64,000 nucleotides of DNA from JAMXLO01 sp963799415 (GCA_963799415.1 CAWCXI010000028.1:1-64000), one strand, 5' to 3'. Shown: positions 17,322-27,051, counted from the first letter of the stretch. Notes: generated by a model from the sequence alone, not told the origin. A program made the numbers and translations.

Positions 17322-17635
17322 CGGGCAAGTTCTTCATCATGGAGATCATCGGCCGACGTTGGTCCACCGCAGGAGCGATCATCAAGGGCTTCACCGTGCT
17401 GTCGTCGTTCCTGGCGGTGCGGGTCGATCTCTCCGAGCAGTTCCCCACGGCACTGCGGGGTCGCGGCCACTTTTCCGGCGAGGCAGCCGGGCGGATTCTT
17501 CTCTGGTGTGCTAACTCCGTTCTTCCTGGAGCCATACACCGGTGCCGCCGCCATCTTCTTCGGCACGATCGCCGCGGTGGCGATCGACGCCTGCATCCCG
17601 CTGTTGTTCGGCAAAGAAACCGTCGGCCGCCTCGG
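17322..17635 (+). pseudogene. Remnant of an MFS transporter, 3' part in two frames
   Basis: One frame reads KFFIMEIIGRRWSTAGAIIKG and EQFPTALRGRGHFSGEAAG; after about 17493 the next frame carries on with FSGVLTPFFLEPYTGAAAIFF and GKETVGRL. Together these are the last loop and two helices of a sugar/aromatic-acid-type MFS carrier. No 5' part is present. The junction differs by one base in GATTCTTCTCTGG. It is a decayed fragment, not a gene; it partly explains the 516-base gap before the next stop. Confidence 0.65.
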
Positions 17636-17650
17636 GCCAGGCATGCCATC

Positions 17651-17673
17651 GCCACCGGGCTTGACCCGGTGGC
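17651..17673. repeat. Short perfect palindrome
   Basis: GCCACCGGG and CCCGGTGGC pair around a short loop. It lies just after the MFS remnant and resembles the heart of the other dispersed intergenic palindromes. It could terminate or stabilise transcripts, but no T-run follows. Confidence 0.4.
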
Positions 17674-17754
17674 TGGCTCCGCGATTTACGTCCTCGTCGA
17701 CCGCGTCAAAGCAAAGACCCGGGCTTCCGAACCCTCCACCGTCCCCGCGATAGC

Positions 17755-18679
17755 CTATTCGGCAGCCAGGTTCGGGGTGAACTCGAGCGGCAGGCCCTTG
17801 TGGCCGGTCAATCTCTCGCCTTCCTCGTACATCTCGAAGGCCCGCTTCTTCAACGCCGGCAGGACCGAGGCGATCTTGTCCAGGTCCAGGTCGGCGGCGA
17901 TCCCCGGATAACCGGCGCGCTCGATCATCGGGCCGAGCTTCCTGTTCTCGATCTGCTCGAAGGTCCACTCCAACGGATCGTCGATGATCGTCGTGTCCCA
18001 GTTGATCCGGTGGTTCTTGTTGCGCGGACCATAGTGGTAATGCGCGCCCTGCCAGAAGCAGTCGAACGCCAGAAGCTCGGTCTCTTCCACGTATGCCTTG
18101 CCCTTCGACCCGCCCACGTCGCCAAGGACATGGAGCGCGAGGCCGCCGTCACCGTTCTTCTGCCGCCGCATCTCGAGGCCGAACCGGATGTTCCCGGCTT
18201 CGAACATGTCCGTGCCGCGGTTGTGCTTGACCGTGTTCCGCTTGGCGATGAACGTGTCTCTGGCGCAGGCCTCCACGTCCGGCAGGACGCCGCGCACCGT
18301 GGCGAGGTCGGTTGCCGCCGCGATCTCCTTGTAGCCGGCCCGGTCCAGCATCTTCGGGAGTTTTTGGCTCAGGGTCCGGATGGTCCAGCCGATGGGATTG
18401 CCGTCGGTGATCGGGTCCATCCGGCAATGCACGCCCATGCCGCCGCCGACCCGGCCGGGGGTCGTCAGTTCGGGATTTTCCGGGCCGTAGACGTAGCTTC
18501 TCTCGATGTCGAAGCAGTTGAAGCGCAGCAGCGTGGTCTGCTTGCCGCCGACATTGGCCGCCACGTCGATGGATACACCCTGGTCCACGTGATCCTCGAC
18601 GTTGCCGTCCCACAGCTGGTGTCTGACGACTGAAGGTCAGGGGATCGGCGGTGAATGTGGTTCCCGGCGATTGTGGCAT
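17755..18679 (-). pseudogene. Unknown protein with two tandem copies of one domain; 5' end frameshifted
   Basis: The long frame 17755-18588 (277 codons) needs a GTG start, but homologous-looking sequence continues upstream. HQLWDGNVEDHVDQG reads in the same frame, and before that MPQSPGTTFTADPLTFS reads from ATG at 18679 in another frame, so one base is probably lost near 18620. The intact product would be about 308 aa. It contains an internal repeat: LRFNCFDIERSYVYGPEN...MDPITDGNPIGWTIRTL...LDRAGYKEIAAATDL...VRGVLP aligns with LAFDCFWQGAHYHYGPRN...TTIIDDPLEWTFEQI...IERAGYPGIAADLDL...IASVLP. No signal peptide or known catalytic motif is visible. I do not recognise the family. Confidence 0.65.
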
Positions 18680-18857
18680 GTTGGCACGCTCCTGCTGGAC
18701 AGATTTTCTATGAGCCTAAGATGCCGGCGCGGTGGTCGCAAGAGTGGCCGGCGAGGCGCCCCTCAGCAGCCGGCCTGGGCACCTTGCTGGTGGTCCAGGC
18801 ACGCGTTACGGTTTTTGGCACGCAGTGGGTCGGTTAAGCACTGTCAAGGGTACAAGT

Positions 18858-19352
18858 ATGGGTCCAACGACTGGGCACAATCAATTCAAGGGACCCTTCC
18901 GGGATCAGTTCGTCCTCCTGTTGAAAGAGGTGCTTCAGGCATTCGCAACGACAACTCCAGGATATGACCACGATAAACGGTCGAGATGGGCCTATGCCTT
19001 CAACCCGGTGCCCGACGGAGATCCGGAAAAACCGGTGTATGCGACCATGGCCGCGCTCAGAGCGCCGAATTTTGCGGCCTTGCGCGTCGGCATGACCGAA
19101 GGCGGACAGGTGGTCGTCGAAGTCGAGTATCGTAAGCTGGTGATCCCGTACATCACGAATGATGTGGAAGATCCACGAGAGTTCCCCAAGATCCAGAACG
19201 GACTGAGACAGATCATCGAGCATTTCGAGCGGGCCGCCGGTATTGCGCGCCACAGTCTCTTCAATCGCTTCACCTCTGATCCTGAGTACCGGGAACTCGC
19301 TGAGCAGCGCCTTGCCGATGCCCGACGCGGCCGTAGCGGTCCGTCAGCATGA
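18858..19352 (+). CDS. Hypothetical soluble protein
   Basis: 164 aa from ATG at 18858 (an upstream in-frame extension to 18732 looks non-coding). It is mixed alpha/beta, with VGMTEGGQVVVEVEYRKLVIPYI in the centre and a charged C-terminus. There is no membrane segment, signal peptide or recognisable motif. It is divergent from the duplicated-domain gene and followed by the convergent toxin-antitoxin module, a typical accessory location. Confidence 0.55.
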   Translation: MGPTTGHNQFKGPFRDQFVLLLKEVLQAFATTTPGYDHDKRSRWAYAFNPVPDGDPEKPVYATMAALRAPNFAALRVGMTEGGQVVVEVEYRKLVIPYITNDVEDPREFPKIQNGLRQIIEHFERAAGIARHSLFNRFTSDPEYRELAEQRLADARRGRSGPSA

Positions 19353-19380
19353 TGGCGCCTTGTTCGGAGGTGCGGCTCAC

Positions 19381-19820
19381 TCACTCTGCCGCAATGTCGA
19401 CCAACGCGAACCCTTCCATCCGCATCGCATCGGCAAGGTGGTCGTCCAGCGTGACCACCTGAAGCGATGCGGGACGGCGTTCCGCGGCAACGAAAGCCGC
19501 GGCGAGCTGCAGCGCATCGGCCTTCCGCAGCGAATGCACGCGCAGGAACCGTACCGCATTTTCGCGGACCAGCTCGCTCGGTTCGATCTCGTGCCAGGCG
19601 TCGGCGATCAGCCTCAACCGCTGAAAGGCAAGGCAAGCTCGGCACCCTTGGAGTTGAGCGCCGCATCGCGCTCAAGACGGGCCACGGCTGAAGCGCACTC
19701 CACGGCCGATCCCCACCATGCCAGCATATCCGGATCGCGTTGCCCTAGCGCCTGGAGGCGCTCCGTTGTTGTCTCGGCGACCAGCAGCGGTACGATCGCC
19801 GAGGCGTCCCAGAATTTCAC
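19381..19820 (-). pseudogene. VapC-like PIN-domain toxin split by a frameshift
   Basis: The N-terminal half (19820 to 19614) starts MKFWDASAIVPLL, with the first PIN Asp and the later Glu of VECASAVARLE. It stops early after LPFSG. The next frame continues FQRLRLIADAWHEIEP and ends VVTLDDHLADAMRMEGFALVDI, supplying the last PIN acidic residues (TLDDHLADA). A missing base in TTGCCTTTCAG restores one 145-aa toxin RNase. If real, the break inactivates the toxin and leaves a solitary antitoxin; if a sequencing error, it is a normal VapC. It overlaps the antitoxin by ATGA. Confidence 0.75.
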
Positions 19821-20116
19821 CGGCCCTCCCGGCGCTCCATGGTCAACAAATCGACCCCTGAGGCTCCGGCGCCAATGCGCGGCAGCCGCCCACGGAACAG
19901 CGTCCGTGGTGGATCGCTGCGACGCAGCCGTACCACGCCCTCGCGGAGCAGTCGCGACAGTCTCCCGTCCGGCTCATCCTGCGCACCCCCGGTCACGGGT
20001 TCGAGCCGGGCGACGGGGCGCCCCCGATCGACGATGAGCACCGGCGAGCCGGCCTTGAGGCCATCGATCAGGGCGCTCAGGCTGTTCTTGGCCTCAGTGA
20101 TGCTGGCGATCTTCAT
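19817..20116 (-). CDS. Phd/YefM-type antitoxin of the VapBC-like module
   Basis: 99 aa. The N-terminus MKIASITEAKNSLSALIDGL and PVLIVDRGRPVARLEP are the DNA-binding fold of prevent-host-death antitoxins. The C-terminal tail (GRLSRLLREGVVRLRRSDPP) is the segment that would cover the PIN toxin. The stop overlaps the toxin start by four bases, the standard gene order, and such antitoxins repress their own promoter together with the toxin. Confidence 0.85.
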   Translation of the reverse strand: MKIASITEAKNSLSALIDGLKAGSPVLIVDRGRPVARLEPVTGGAQDEPDGRLSRLLREGVVRLRRSDPPRTLFRGRLPRIGAGASGVDLLTMERREGR

Positions 20117-20187
20117 CGGGCTACAATGGGCTGCAGGAGCAGGCTATTAAAGCTAGAAACGGGGCCGCCACACGAAGCGTGACTCGT

Positions 20188-21469
20188 TTATCTTTGTTTC
20201 GCACCGTCAGCCAGAGAACGTAGATACTCTGCGAACGGTCCTTGCCACAACTCGGGAGCAGAGAGGACGGCGTGACCATACCCACCCGGCACATCGAATT
20301 CCAAAAAGGTGCCGTGTCCGCCTGCGCTCTGAAACGAGGCGAAGTTGTTCCGACTATGCTCGATATCATAAAACGGGTCGTGATGGCCGTACAGCCAAAG
20401 CGTCGGCCGACCAAAACGTGCGCCCCGCTCAAACAACGTGCCGTTGAGCCGGCTCGCCGTGTCGCAGCCGGTTCCCATCCAGCCGCCGACAAAATTGATG
20501 ACACCAAATATCTGATCCGGGTGCATGCCAGCATAAGCGACTGACAGGATGCCCCCGCGAGATTGTCCCCCGATCAGGACACGCGACGGAGCAACGTCCG
20601 GGCGTTGTTTGAGCGAGGCCATCGCCGCCGCGATATCGTCCAACGCCCGCTCAGCGCCCGACAGCGACCTATCGAAATCGCATGTGTAACCTTGCCGCCG
20701 ATCCGCCGAGAATCCCTCATCGTAAAGACCATCCGACTTGCCGCGGCCCCGGCGTTGGGGAAATGCGACGAGCCAACCGCGATCATTCAGAAAGTCCGCG
20801 AGACCGACATCGAACAGGGTTTCCGTGAACAACGCCGAATTGGTGCCGTTACCCGTCGAGCCATGGTTGAACATCGCCAAAGGAAACGGCCCTGCTCCGT
20901 TGGGTCTGAAAATCACCACCTCGAGATCGACCGGCTTGCCGTCCTCGATCAAAGGGGTTAGCGAATGCTCGGACTTGCCGCGAGTCCATGCAACAACGGC
21001 GCCCTGGTACCGTCAGCGTGGCCAAATCCGTCTTCGTCATGGCTGCGTGGCTGACAATCTGCCCACGAGTGTAAGTCGCGCTCAATCCACCCTCGTCATT
21101 GAGATCGTAGGTCGCGGAAAATCCGGCCTCCGAGATGGTCAGACGACGTCCTGCCACAGTCGCCTCATATCGGGACCAGGCCCGCCGTATCCCAAGCCAG
21201 GGGTTGTCGCCGATGGCATAAACCACCCGCGCCGATCCATCCGCCGTGACTGACTCGACCAGCAAGACATGTTTCAGCGTACCACCCCAGGCACCGACCC
21301 ACACGCCGGCCCACTGTCGAAGTTCAGCGGGATCCGTTGCCACAACGGTCGCCACCCGTGCGTCCCCCGGAAGCGGCACGCCGTCGACAAGGCGATCCAC
21401 CGCGGCAGCCGGTTTGGTTACCAACATGAAGGCGACGAGCGCCAGAAGTGTCAGAGTCTCGTGGAACAT
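20188..21469 (-). pseudogene. Secreted alpha/beta hydrolase (dienelactone hydrolase-like), frameshifted
   Basis: The 5' frame (21469-20849) begins with a signal peptide (LTLLALVAFMLVTKPAAA) and a domain rich in beta strands (WAGVWVGAWGGTLKHVLLVE). Around 21000 it runs into CCMDSRQV; the other frame reads VVAWTRGKSEHSLTPLIEDGKPVDLEVV and enters the hydrolase frame that ends at 20188. The hydrolase shows the nucleophile elbow GGQSRGG, the acid in HHDPFYD and the His in GYGHAVL, so a complete triad is encoded. One base added or lost in CCAGGGCGCCGTT splits an approximately 425-aa exported enzyme. The substrate is unknown. Confidence 0.75.
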
Positions 21470-21614
21470 CGAAGGTCAAGTGGTGAGTTGATTTGCGAAG
21501 TTCCCGCATAAACCATCGCCAGGCATTCAGCCACAGCTTGATCGAACCGGCGGGGTCAGTACAGGAGCCCCGAAGAGGCCCGGCCCACCCGCTGGCGTAA
21601 GAAAGGAATCAAAT

Positions 21615-21725
21615 CGCAGATAGCACAAGATGCACGCAAAACACGCAGATGGTACTGCGCAACACGAACAGACCGTTCAGGCAAATACTGTCTGCGTGTT
21701 TTGCGTGCATCTTCTGCTATCTGCG
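21615..21725. repeat. Long inverted repeat (36-bp arms) upstream of the Uma2 gene
   Basis: The left arm at 21615-21650 (CGCAGATAGCACAAGATGCA...) and the right arm at 21690-21725 (...TGCATCTTCTGCTATCTGCG) are complementary at about 34 of 36 positions around a 39-base loop. The gap from 21470 to 21928 contains nothing else I can call. It could be a miniature mobile element or a regulatory structure of the following gene. Confidence 0.75.
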
Positions 21726-21928
21726 TTTCATGCTTTCTTTTGCAATGCAGCCATCAGCACATCTCTAGCCGCAAAGTGAAATACCGGCCGTCGAGCTCGA
21801 AAACACACGACGCGATCGCGCTGCAAGCGCAAAGATCGCGATCTAAATCGCAGAACGGCGAACGCGGCCCAGTTGACCGCCCCTCCGCGAGTGTTACCTC
21901 TAGAGCGAGCGACCTAAGGGGTCACGCC

Positions 21929-22495
21929 ATGCCACGCGCCCAGATCTACGAGCCCGAGGCCCCCATGACCCGGGAGGAGTTCCTGGCCTGGGTGGACCAG
22001 CAGCCGTCCGGCCGGTTCGAGCGCATCGATGGCATCGTGGTCGCGATGGCGCCCGAGCGAGCCTCACACAACCTACGCAAGGGCGCGGCACGTGATGCCC
22101 TGCGGCGCGCCCTGAAAGAGGCGGGACTGGCGTCCTGCCAGGTCTTCGGTGACGGCATGACGGTTCAGGTCGAGAACAGCGATTTTGAGCCCGATGCTCT
22201 CGTGCGTTGTGGACCGCCGCTGCCCGGCGACGCCACCAGGGTCTCGGACCCTCTGATACTGGTCGAGGTGTTGTCCCCGGACAGTGGCACACGGGATCGG
22301 GCAACCAAGCTGCGTGCCTACTTCAAGCTGCCGTCGGTGCAGCATTACCTGATCGTCTGGCCCGACGAGCAGCGTATCGTTCGCCACTCGCGCTTGCCAA
22401 ATGACCAGATCGCTACACAGATTTTCGTCTCCGGCGAAATCAGCCTCGATCCGCCGGGGGGCGCTGTGACCGTCGAGGAGTTCTATGCCGACTGA
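21929..22495 (+). CDS. Uma2 family endonuclease-fold protein
   Basis: 188 aa. The fold features are FERIDGIVVAMAPERASHN, DFEPDALVRC and LVEVLSPDSGTRD, supplying the PD-(D/E)xK-like acidic residues of Uma2 proteins. These are common in cyanobacteria and some alphaproteobacteria, and their cellular role is unresolved. ATG at 21929 is where homology begins; a longer start would run through the inverted repeat. The gene follows the 36-bp-arm palindrome and is divergent from nothing, converging on the hybrid kinase gene. Confidence 0.85.
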   Translation: MPRAQIYEPEAPMTREEFLAWVDQQPSGRFERIDGIVVAMAPERASHNLRKGAARDALRRALKEAGLASCQVFGDGMTVQVENSDFEPDALVRCGPPLPGDATRVSDPLILVEVLSPDSGTRDRATKLRAYFKLPSVQHYLIVWPDEQRIVRHSRLPNDQIATQIFVSGEISLDPPGGAVTVEEFYAD

Positions 22496-22522
22496 GCGGT
22501 GGGAAACCGGCGCCGCTCGGCA

Positions 22523-25206
22523 TCATATCGCGGTGGCGACCATCGCGGCGATTTCCTGACGTGCCAGCGCAACCGACGCATTTATGGCAGCAGCGAGTTG
22601 ATCTCCAAGCGCCACTGTCTCCAGCGCGCCCGCGTCGGCCGCGGCCTCGAACCGGCGAGCCACCGCGGCGACATGCAAAAAACCGAATGTTCCCGCGCCG
22701 CCGGCAAGTTTGTGGGCCGCCTCGGCAAGTTCACCTGCCTGCGACAGCATATCGGGCGATTGCAGACCGCCCAGCAACGTCTCGCAGCGCGCAATCAGGG
22801 TTCGCAGGTTCTCCGCAACGTCGGCGGCGGCCATGGTGTTGATGATGTCCTCGAAGGCATCACGATCAAACATCGGCAATCCGATGTCGCCTGCTGCGGT
22901 CGCCGAGAGCGCAATGGCGGGGTCGGCATCCCTCGGTGATGTCGCAATCTTCTCAAGCGTGGCGAGCAGTACCTGCACGCTTGAACGGCTTCGAGATATG
23001 ACCGTCCATGCCGGCCTGTCGGCATTTCTCGACCTGTTGGGCGAAGGCCTGAGCGGTCACTGCGATGATGCGGACGTCACCGCGTGGCGCCGGCAGCGCA
23101 CGAATCCGACGCGTCGCCTGCAACCCGTTTACACCAGGCATCCGCACATCCATCAGGATAACGTCGAAACCACCGCCCGCCGCCGCCTCCACCGCTGCGG
23201 CACCGTTGTCGACGCAGACCACGTCATGCCCCGCAGTGCTGAGGAAACCGCTGGCAATGTTGCGGTTCATCGCTTCGTCGTCGACGACAAGGACCCGAAG
23301 GTGCGCTCGGTCAGCCGACGATGTCTTCGCGGCCTCTTCGACCAGTGACGATGCAGGAGCGCCGCATGGGAGTTCCACCCGGAAGATGCTGCCGCCGCCC
23401 TGGTTTTCTGCATAGCCGATCCGGCCGCCCATGAGCTGCATAAGCTTGGCCGACAGCGCGAGCCCCAGCCCTGATCCTTCGATCCCACTGACCGCCTCGG
23501 CGTTGAGACGCTCAAATATCTGGAACAATTTGCTGCGGTGGCTGGCCCAGATTCCCGGGCCCGTATCCGCTACCTCGATGCATACCCATGTCCCGGCATT
23601 CAATCGATTGCAGCCGCACTTCCACCGAGCCGGTTGCGGTGAACTTGACGGCATTGCCGAGCAGATTGAGCAGCACCTGTTGCAGGCGCGTGGGATCCGC
23701 GAAGACACGCAGCGGCGCAGTCGGTGCCAAAACCAGGGCAAGTCCCTTTGCTTCCGCCGCGGGACGAACGACATCGAGACAGCCGCAAAGCAGATCGCGC
23801 ATCTCGATATCGGCTGGCCGCAGCTCCATCTGATCGGCCTCGATCTGCGACACATCGAGCACGGCGTTGATGGTCGAGAGCAGATATTGGCCGGCGGCCA
23901 TCATGGCCGTCAGACGTTGCGACTGTGTCGGATTGACGCCTCCCTCAAGACTGAGCAGCTCTGCGTAACCGAGTATGCCATGCAGCGGCGTGCGCAACTC
24001 ATGGGTGATCGCAGCCAGGAAGCGCGACTTCGCTTCGCTCGCCTGTTCCGCGGCTTTCTTGGCGGCGAGCAGATCGCCTTCGGCAATCTTGCGTATGGTT
24101 GCCTCTTTCTCCAGCTCCTCGTTGCTTTGTTTCAAGGCTGTGGTGCGTCGCATCAGCTCGGCCGTAATCTCGTGGCGTTGTCGAGCATCGGTCATCAATA
24201 TCGCCGCCACCTTGTCGGTTTCCCGAAGTCGCGTGGCAATCGGCATAGGCTCGCCGTCCGGGCTGGCAGCGAACCGGGTCAATGCATAGATCGGACCCAC
24301 CACGCTGTGAGAGACCCAATGAGCAAGCGCCAGCCCCATGGCCAGGAGGGTGAGCCCAACTCCGCAGGTTATAAAGGTCGAGCGCAAAGCAGGCCCGATC
24401 AGTTCGGCTCTGGTGACCCCGACCGCGATGGCCCATCCGAACTCCGGCACACGAGTGAATCCCCACACCGTGGCCTTACCGTCTGGCCCGCTGACTTGCA
24501 CAGTCCCCTCAGGCGCGGCCGTCCACGCCTGGAGGAAGACGGGCTCCTCCGGCTGTCCTGCCTCGCGCTCGTCAGGCGCGAGGCTGGCGATCCGTCGGCC
24601 GGACCGGTCGATCATGTCGACGAGCCAATTCTCTCCGGGTCGCTCGCGCGCAATGATGATCCGGAATGCGTCCAGCATAGGGGTCAGCGACAGCACCATG
24701 TGGACGCTGCCGTCAGTCTCGCGAACGGGCACGTCGATCGCCACGATCGGGCGTTGCAGGACGCGCCCGATAAAAACATTGGAGACTGAAGGAAGCTTGC
24801 TGGCGAAGACGCGGCGCTGGTTCTCCAGATCCAGCCGCTTCGGTAGCGTCGCGCCAGGCGGGAGCGCGGTGTTCATCAATTGCTGCCCGTCCTCGCGCAC
24901 CAGCAAAATGTGGGTTCCTGGCCGTCGGTGCGCTCGGACCGCGTCTGCCTGGACGCGGAAAGCGTCCAGATCGCCTTTGGCCAAAGCGTCGGAAAGCGCG
25001 AGGACCTCCAGGATCGCGACACGCAAACGAAGTTCGCCTTCGATCGCGAGCGCGATGCGGCGTGCGACATCCAACGTATTGTGTTCGGCTTGCGCCCGGT
25101 CGGCCCGGTAGTTGAAGTAAATGTTGCCGAGGTTGAAGCAGAGCAGCGGCAGCACTCCGACGAGTACCAGCACAGCCACCCGGACGCGCAGGCTCAGCAG
25201 GTGCAT
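22523..25206 (-). pseudogene. Hybrid sensor histidine kinase (sensor-HAMP-HK-REC-Hpt) with two frameshifts
   Basis: Reading from 25206 (ATG of MHLLSLRV; a GTG 10 codons upstream is possible), the protein has a membrane helix, a large extracytoplasmic sensor region, a second helix near 280 with HAMP, then HisKA with THELRTPLHG. The ATPase domain starts normally (NLLGNAVKF) but the frame breaks near 23600. The next frame gives VADTGPGIW, GSGLGLALS, then a receiver domain with FDVILMDVRMPG. Near 22983 a second shift joins to an Hpt domain with AAHKLAGGAGTFGF, His being the phosphorylation site. All phosphorelay residues are encoded, so the break may be artefact or recent. The response-regulator gene 25307-25846 lies upstream. 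Confidence 0.8.
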
Positions 25207-25306
25207 GCCAAAGGCGTCCCGCCGGCCGCACACCACTCAATGTTCATGGCTACCTCGTCACACGTGCCCGCAATCGCTGTACACGCAGGAGGTTAATGCG
25301 AGATGG

Positions 25307-25846
25307 TCAGCCGCGTAGAGTATCGAGAATGTACTTTCCTCGGTCGAGCGCATCGTCCGATTGGGCGTTTGCCCGGCCTCCGTGCGGATCAGCCGCCTTG
25401 GGAGCAGTCTGTGCAATCTCGCTTACTCGCTCCGCCTCTCGACGAAGATCGCCACGTACGGCATCGCTGATCGGCAAGTACCTCACCAGTTCATTCATGA
25501 GCAAGGACGCCCTGAAGGGCTTGGTGAAGAACACCGTGGCGCCAGCCATCAACCCGGCGGCTTCAGCGGATTTCTCATGTGTGCTGGTAAGGATCGCAAT
25601 GGGCGTCCTTGCGTTGCAAGGCAACTGGCGAATGCGCTCGCAGGCAAGTAGGCCGTTAAGCTTCGGCATCTTCAAGTCGAGGATGATCAGTGCAGCGGGG
25701 ATACGCGAGGCAAGACCAACAGCTTCCAGACCATCGGCCGTAAGAAAAACATTGAGACCAAGCGTCTCCAATTTCGCTTGGAGTACACTTCGAATCATAG
25801 GGTCGTCGTCCGCAACAATGACGTTGCCGACAATGGCGCGCTTCAT
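25307..25846 (-). CDS. Stand-alone response regulator receiver protein
   Basis: 179 aa. The receiver domain (about 8-125) has acidic DDD at 13-15, the phospho-acceptor Asp in IILDLKMPKLNG, Thr in LTSTHEKS and Lys in FTKPFRA. A 50-residue C-terminal tail has no DNA-binding domain. It lies 100 bases upstream of the hybrid kinase on the same strand and is probably its phosphorelay partner or an auxiliary regulator. Confidence 0.9.
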   Translation of the reverse strand: MKRAIVGNVIVADDDPMIRSVLQAKLETLGLNVFLTADGLEAVGLASRIPAALIILDLKMPKLNGLLACERIRQLPCNARTPIAILTSTHEKSAEAAGLMAGATVFFTKPFRASLLMNELVRYLPISDAVRGDLRREAERVSEIAQTAPKAADPHGGRANAQSDDALDRGKYILDTLRG

Positions 25847-25958
25847 GACTGGCCCCGGTCCCGATGATCAATCCTGAGGATATGGCCAGTGGATAAAAGA
25901 AACGTTCACGTCTGTCCGAGATCAGGATGACGCAATCGACATCCCGGCCCCACTTAAT

Positions 25959-25994
25959 CGTCATGGCGGGGCTTGGCCCCGCCATCCACGACTT
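25959..25994. repeat. Dispersed palindromic repeat, CGTCATGGCGGGGC family
   Basis: CGTCATGGCGGGGCTTGGCCCCGCCATCCACGACTT is a perfect hairpin (GGCGGGGC/GCCCCGCC). Close relatives are at 27171 and inside the element at 4374. Its place just before the amidohydrolase stop, and a second copy just upstream of that gene, brackets the gene. Confidence 0.75.
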
Positions 25995-26016
25995 TTTGAC
26001 CCCAGGCGCAGCCCTA

Positions 26017-27051
26017 TCAGTCGGCGGCCATCTCCCGCGCCACGCCCCCCACGACCCGCGCCATCATCGCCGCCGCATTCCGATGCAGGATCTGCTCGCG
26101 CGCCTCCTTGCCGATCTGCGCATCCTCGAGCGCCTTCCTGGTCCAGTCGACGCCGAACGCGCTGCCATCGGTGCCGCACACTATCCTCTCGGCACCATAC
26201 AGACTAACCGCAGCCTCGATCGCACGCGGGCCGAACGAGTTGCAATCCACGTACACCTTCGCCCTCCGGAAACGCGACGACGGCAGCTCCTCCTCCGGCG
26301 TGTCGAGCAGGCTGCGGTGATCCATCCGCTCGACCTCGTAGGGAATGTTGCCGCCCAGATTGTGCACCACAACCGTCACGTCCGGATACGACGCGAGCAG
26401 GTCGGTCAGGCACAGCGTCACCATCACCGACGACAGGCTCGCCTGCATATCGAGCGTGCCATTCCGCCGCCGCGCGTTGTCAGTGTCGCCCGAGACCTTT
26501 GGATAAGCATCGCCCGGACGTGGGCCGTGATGGATCAACAGCGTCGCGCGGTGGCGGTTGGCGACCTCCAGCAACGGCCGCGCCGCCTCGGCGTCAGCGC
26601 GCGTGAGGAAGAAGTTGCCCGGCAGCTGCGCGCCGATCATTCCCGGCAGCCCGAGCGCCCGCTCGAGTTCCGCGGCGGCGGCGGATATGTCCGTCAGGGG
26701 CAGCGCGGCGAAAGCGGCGAAGCGGCCAGGGTGCTCCTGGCAGATCGCCGAAAATCCGTCGTTGACCCGACGGCACAGCGCCCCGGACACCTCGGGTGGC
26801 TGCAACTCGATCCAGCAGAACGTACCGAGTAAAGACAGCACGCTCATCTCAACACCCTGGCGGTCCATGCGGCCGAGATGAACATCGACATCATCGAACG
26901 CCTTGGCGAGCGGCTCTTCGCCCATCCGTGACTTCAGCACCTCGGCGCCCTCCTGATTGCGCAGGATGCGCGGCTCCTTGCTGCGGGCGCGCAGGGCGTC
27001 AGCTATCTCGGCGGGCTTCCAATGCGTGTGCATGTCGATCATGGCTGTCAT
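26017..27051 (-). CDS. Amidohydrolase_2 family metal-dependent hydrolase (ACMSD-like)
   Basis: 344 aa TIM-barrel enzyme. The metal ligands are H8-x-H10 (MHTH), His in LLIHHGPRP, His in VVVHNLGGN and Asp in CGTDGSAFG. This is the layout of 2-amino-3-carboxymuconate semialdehyde decarboxylase and related decarboxylases or hydrolases of aromatic acid breakdown. The exact substrate cannot be told. No pathway genes lie beside it, and palindromic repeats sit on both sides. Confidence 0.85.
   Translation of the reverse strand: MTAMIDMHTHWKPAEIADALRARSKEPRILRNQEGAEVLKSRMGEEPLAKAFDDVDVHLGRMDRQGVEMSVLSLLGTFCWIELQPPEVSGALCRRVNDGFSAICQEHPGRFAAFAALPLTDISAAAAELERALGLPGMIGAQLPGNFFLTRADAEAARPLLEVANRHRATLLIHHGPRPGDAYPKVSGDTDNARRRNGTLDMQASLSSVMVTLCLTDLLASYPDVTVVVHNLGGNIPYEVERMDHRSLLDTPEEELPSSRFRRAKVYVDCNSFGPRAIEAAVSLYGAERIVCGTDGSAFGVDWTRKALEDAQIGKEAREQILHRNAAAMMARVVGGVAREMAAD

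Noticed and set aside
17240..17968. 242-codon minus-strand frame next to the MFS remnant
   Set aside because: No motif, overlaps the MFS remnant and the start of the duplicated-domain gene end; composition is that of noncoding GC-rich sequence.
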